DNA from: Gnetum montanum
Taxonomy: Eukaryota > Streptophyta > Gnetopsida > Gnetales > Gnetaceae
Assembly: GCA_015680685.1 (NCBI GenBank)
Contig: MNCI01012642.1
Span: 600,800 to 664,799, forward strand
Direction: 5' to 3'
DNA: 64,000 bases
Shown: positions 60,802 to 64,000 of the stretch, piece by piece
Layout of the letters: every line of letters starts with the position of its first letter
How positions within the stretch are numbered: the first letter of the stretch is position 1
Notes under the pieces: generated by a model
Database searches by the model: none
What the model was told of the DNA's origin: nothing
What the model saw: only the letters and a program-made list of their open reading frames with translations
Position numbers and translations under genes: made by a program

Positions 60802-61728
60802 TGATGGGACGTGATATCGCATGAGCCGCAATATCGCATCGTCCCCTGCGATATCGCGTACATGATATCACGGTCCACTGTCATATCTATAAATAAGAGG
60901 CGGCACTCCCCTTATTGATCATCCTAGGCTTAAAGTAGCGAAGCTCTGGTGGATTGATCACCCCATAGATAGATTATTTTCCATGTGCTCGCAGTAGGAG
61001 TCCCCAAGTGAACGGATCTTTATTCGAGCAGCTTTGTACTTGAACGTAAGTTGTGTATGGCAATAAAGACGAGCTTTGTGGATAAACCTTGCAGTACATG
61101 GATAGGTTTTATTATATGCTATTTATTACCTATTGTTAGTGCAGTATGAGTACAACTTGATTACGAGCATTTACGAATGTGTACAGTTAGTCAAGGAATC
61201 GGTTACTCATCACGATTAGGCTCTCTCACCCTAAACTCCTAGAACGTGGGATAAGTACGACTTGGTTACGAGAATTCAAGGATGTGTATGGTTAGCCAAG
61301 GAATGGATGCTTATCACGCTTAGGTTAGTTAAGTGCCTTAGTATGACCACTTTGAGCACATGCATTACGTGTGGTGATCCCAGTAATGATTAGCGTTTGG
61401 TAGCCACAGTTGCATAGTTCAGGGTGTGTACGATAAGTGGGAACGGATGCTGATGCTAGGAACTTAGTGCATTATTTAGAGTTAGTTAGTTTCTCAACCC
61501 TTTACCTCTTAGCATAGGAGAAAAACATAAAATACCATAAAAATCATATACCTCAGACTTGCTTAACCATACACCGTGACACATACAAGCAAGCCTGGGA
61601 AGACAACGATTAATTAACCCCAAGTGTTCCTTGCGACGTGTAGGCATTTAGTCTGTGGAGTTCGACTGAATTGTGCGTGCGACGCTCGTATTCGTATGGT
61701 TGAGTGTAGGGATACCCGCCACTCATCA
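60802..61728 (+). repeat. 5' LTR of R
   Basis: TGATGGGACG...CCACTCATCA, 927 bp. There are four GATATC-type units at 60811-60873, TATA box CTATAAATAAG at 60887 and poly(A) signal AATAAA at 61062. Two related blocks (about 61148-61220 and 61253-61325) make it longer than its relatives. Confidence 0.9.
60804..60900 (+). promoter_or_regulatory. U3 palindrome array and TATA box of R
   Basis: GTGATATCGC, GCAATATCGC, GCGATATCGC and ATGATATCAC are spaced about 15-20 bases apart and end about 15 bases before CTATAAATAAG. This is a clear promoter layout; the binding factor is unknown. Confidence 0.65.
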
Positions 61729-61748
61729 TTGGCGCTGTTGCTAGGGAC
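61729..61748 (+). other. Primer binding site, element R
   Basis: TTGGCGCTGTTGCTAGGGAC, one base pattern away from the tRNA-Asp complement at few positions, immediately 3' of the LTR. Confidence 0.85.
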
Positions 61749-61871
61749 TAAGTGTTTGTATGGTAATTAGAACATAAGGAAATCTTTCACATTGTTGTGA
61801 GCCTTAACGAACCTTCGAGTTAATTAGTTAATAAGAACTTATATAACGGTGAAATAGCACACCGGTAAAAA

Positions 61872-64000
61872 ATGACTTCTTCTCACAAAGTTAATTCACC
61901 TAGGACTAACACTGAAGATAGTCGGAAACATACAACACATAACCTAAATCAGCCAAGTCCTAAATAGTACAAGATAGTTTATACTCATCCTAATGAGTAT
62001 ATTTCAAACTTTACTTTTATCCTTCATCAAGACGAACAACTACGATGGAGAGACCTTCAAGATAACATCGTGTTACCCTCAGATCAATCTATCCCAAACA
62101 TGCTCTTCCGTGCCTTGGCACAGATTGGCATGCAGGAACTATTTGCTGAATATGTTGCTGGAGAGTTTGACATGATGGATTATCATCCCATAGCTTTGCA
62201 ATATATGAGGGACTTAAGGCAGGAGAGTCAACACACATTGTCGAAGGGCAAAGCCCTACATGTACTTAGTGAAATAGGAGATGAGGAACCCCTTATAATG
62301 GGTTCTTTAGCAAATGATGTTCCCCCTCCTCATGATGGTGAAGAGATTAGGCATTAGAGCCTTCGATCAACTGTACATACTACGGGTTCTGATCCCCGTG
62401 AACACTAACTGTTCACGGAAGGAACAACCACTCACACTAAGGACAGACACATAGATCGTTATAACGATCAAGGCCAAAGTAGCTGAAGAGAAGGTAAGAA
62501 ACATCACCACGGTGATGGCTCCCCTTCTTCTTCTCCTTCATCTCACCACTCACTCTCCTTCCACATCTGGGCGTAGCCATCGTGAACATAACAGTGAGGG
62601 TAAAGGTAAAGAAGATGAGAGACCTCAACAGGAAGGTCGAGAGATAGGATGAGGGCAAGAACGTAGGGAGAGTAGGGAACCATGAAGAAATTATAGACAT
62701 CATGACAAAAATGATCATGAAAAACCCCTACTCGTAACCCGAAGTATGCTTGACATTAAAGCGGCCGTTAGGATTCCCACAAGGCACTTAAAAGATAGTC
62801 GGATCAAGCGTTTGGACATAAATAATATCCCACGCTTTGAAGGGGAATACAACGCTGATCCACAATATCATTTACAGGCATTCCACGATGCTTGTGCCTT
62901 GCAGAATATAGATAATGAGTGGTAGAAGCTTAAGTTGTTCCCAAGGAAACTCACCAAAGAAGCAGAGAGCTGGTACTAATCCTTAGAAGTAGAAACCATC
63001 AGGAGGTGGAGTACGATGCTTGAACTGTTCAACAACAAATATCAGATGTACTCTAGAGTGTACAATTTGCGTAAGCAGATCCAAGGCTGGAAACAAGGTG
63101 CTTATGAACCCTTGGATGCTACCATGGCCCGCTACTATACATTGTTACATCATTGCCTGGGCCATGGGTATGCACAGCGAGATCAACTTCACTACATCAT
63201 GGATGGGCTAAGGCACGAAACGAGACAAACTCTTGGGACTTATGCCCAAGGGAGGCTGTCACAACTTAGAGCCCATGAAGTACATAGTTTGTTGGAACAA
63301 GTAGCACAAGAAGAGGATGAACTACGTAAGAGGAAAAGTACAAAAGAATATAACCACGATCCCTTCCTTCGTAAGAAGGGAGTGAAATTCTGTGATGAGG
63401 AGGATGAGTCACCACTCGAAGAGTTGGTGAACCAGAAAACCTTGCCGATCCAAAAGTTAACAATCGAGGTATCGGCCAAGATGGACCAAATGTGGGATTC
63501 CTTAGATTCAAAAATGGAAACATTCTTGAAAATCGTAGAAGAGTCTAAGGAAGAAAAAAGTAGTGACAAAGGTAAAATAAAGCAGATAAATTTAAGCCCT
63601 GCACATAACAAGGGTAAGGGAAAAATTCCTATCTCTGATGGGGCTTGTGAACTTTGACATAGATGATGATAGTGGATGTTGCCCAGTTATCTCACATCTA
63701 TAGGAATCTGGGGTGTATGTGCTAAATCCAAGACTCAACCAACGGCAAACACCCCAAAGGTTACCTTATCCACAAGGTAACCCAAGGCAGTTTCACCAAC
63801 CACTAATGTATTACCCAAGTGGAACTCCACCACAACCCATTGGACAACATCAGCAGTGGCAGTACCCACAATCATGAGGGATGCCACCGCCAACACAACA
63901 GTACCCTTACTGGTAACCCGATCCTTATGGTTATTATGTGCAGCAGCCAGTTTCTCCAGGTGACTCTATGGGTCACACCACTCCCCAACGTCACTACCAA
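61872..64000 (+). pseudogene. Gag of R (continues beyond window)
   Basis: The ATG at 61872 (MTSSHKVNSPRTNTEDS) leads to a stop at 61965, and the frame then continues into 62070-62357 (SIPNMLFRALAQIGMQELFA). After a Ser/Arg/His-rich linker with stops, the core starts at 62746: HLQAFHDACALQNIDNEW, then a TAG and a TAA, then an open 213-codon stretch (63016-63657) with LELFNNKYQMYSRVYNLRK and a coiled coil. The zinc knuckle present in Q is deleted near 63650-63690. A Pro/Gln/Tyr-rich tail (63730-64000) ends the window. One stop (after NEW) sits where relatives have Gln, consistent with C-to-T decay. It was once a capsid protein; it is not intact now. Confidence 0.75.

Larger units (their letters stand above)
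60802..64000 (+). mobile_element. Element R: LTR retrotransposon, 5' part
   Basis: A 5' LTR (60802-61728), a primer site directly after it, and gag running off the window. It is inserted in P and shows the best preserved gag of the window, although stops are present. The rest, including any pol or ORF2, lies beyond 64000. Confidence 0.85.

Noticed and set aside
60576-60871. Frames with long Ile/Val runs
   Set aside because: They cross the LTR end and the palindrome array; the residues come from GATATC and AAT repeats.

Overview
The window is nuclear DNA of a large-genome seed plant. It is AT-rich, intron-bearing and dominated by old, nested LTR retrotransposons. Gene density, TE nesting and the character of the kinases suggest a gymnosperm (conifer-like) genome, but I cannot fix the species. 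Assembly gaps occur at 27080-27090 (N run after a GA repeat), 35569 and 42647.

Layout. (1) 481-4967: the 3' part of a plus-strand retrotransposon (element A) with a decayed second ORF (ORF2) and its 3' LTR. (2) 5460-7180: a minus-strand endogenous pararetrovirus remnant (Caulimoviridae-like reverse transcriptase/RNase H). (3) 7420-7638: a relic of a receptor-kinase exon, abutting a TE with TGTAACACCC ends (7640-10831) that itself carries a solo LTR (8671-9491). (4) 12249-24109: the only host genes, two head-to-tail cysteine-rich receptor-like kinases (CRK, DUF26 type) on the minus strand. CRK1 (12249-15632) has all seven exons but is frameshifted twice by short tandem duplications. CRK2 (21347-24109) has a fully consistent seven-exon model of 644 codons and appears intact. 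CRK1's upstream region carries a four-copy, ~313-bp tandem repeat that is single-copy upstream of CRK2. (5) 24905-49275: a third CRK copy, a pseudogene split by a TE with TGTTACACCC ends (25555-30289, containing solo LTR 29364-30194) and by an outer LTR retrotransposon (31219-48873), which in turn is split by an inner related element (38413-46871). Both nested elements have perfect 5-bp target duplications (AACAC and CTCAT). (6) 49276-51840: unrecognised sequence plus a second copy of the CRK 3' flank. (7) 51841-64000: a plus-strand element (P), hit by a minus-strand gag-protease element (Q, 53526-60615) and by a plus-strand element (R, from 60802 to the window end).

The retrotransposons form one superfamily: TGATG...CATCA LTRs of ~0.82-0.97 kb, an Asp-tRNA-type primer binding site, a gag with a short zinc knuckle and a Pro/Gln-rich tail, and U3 regions packed with short palindromes. 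No reverse transcriptase of their own is visible. Outer, inner and A instead carry ORF2, a coiled-coil-rich protein of unknown function. At least two of them also have a promoter-like palindrome array plus TATA box between gag and ORF2.

Functionally, CRK2 is the only gene I would expect to make a normal protein, a plasma-membrane receptor kinase. Everything else is duplicated-gene debris or mobile DNA.
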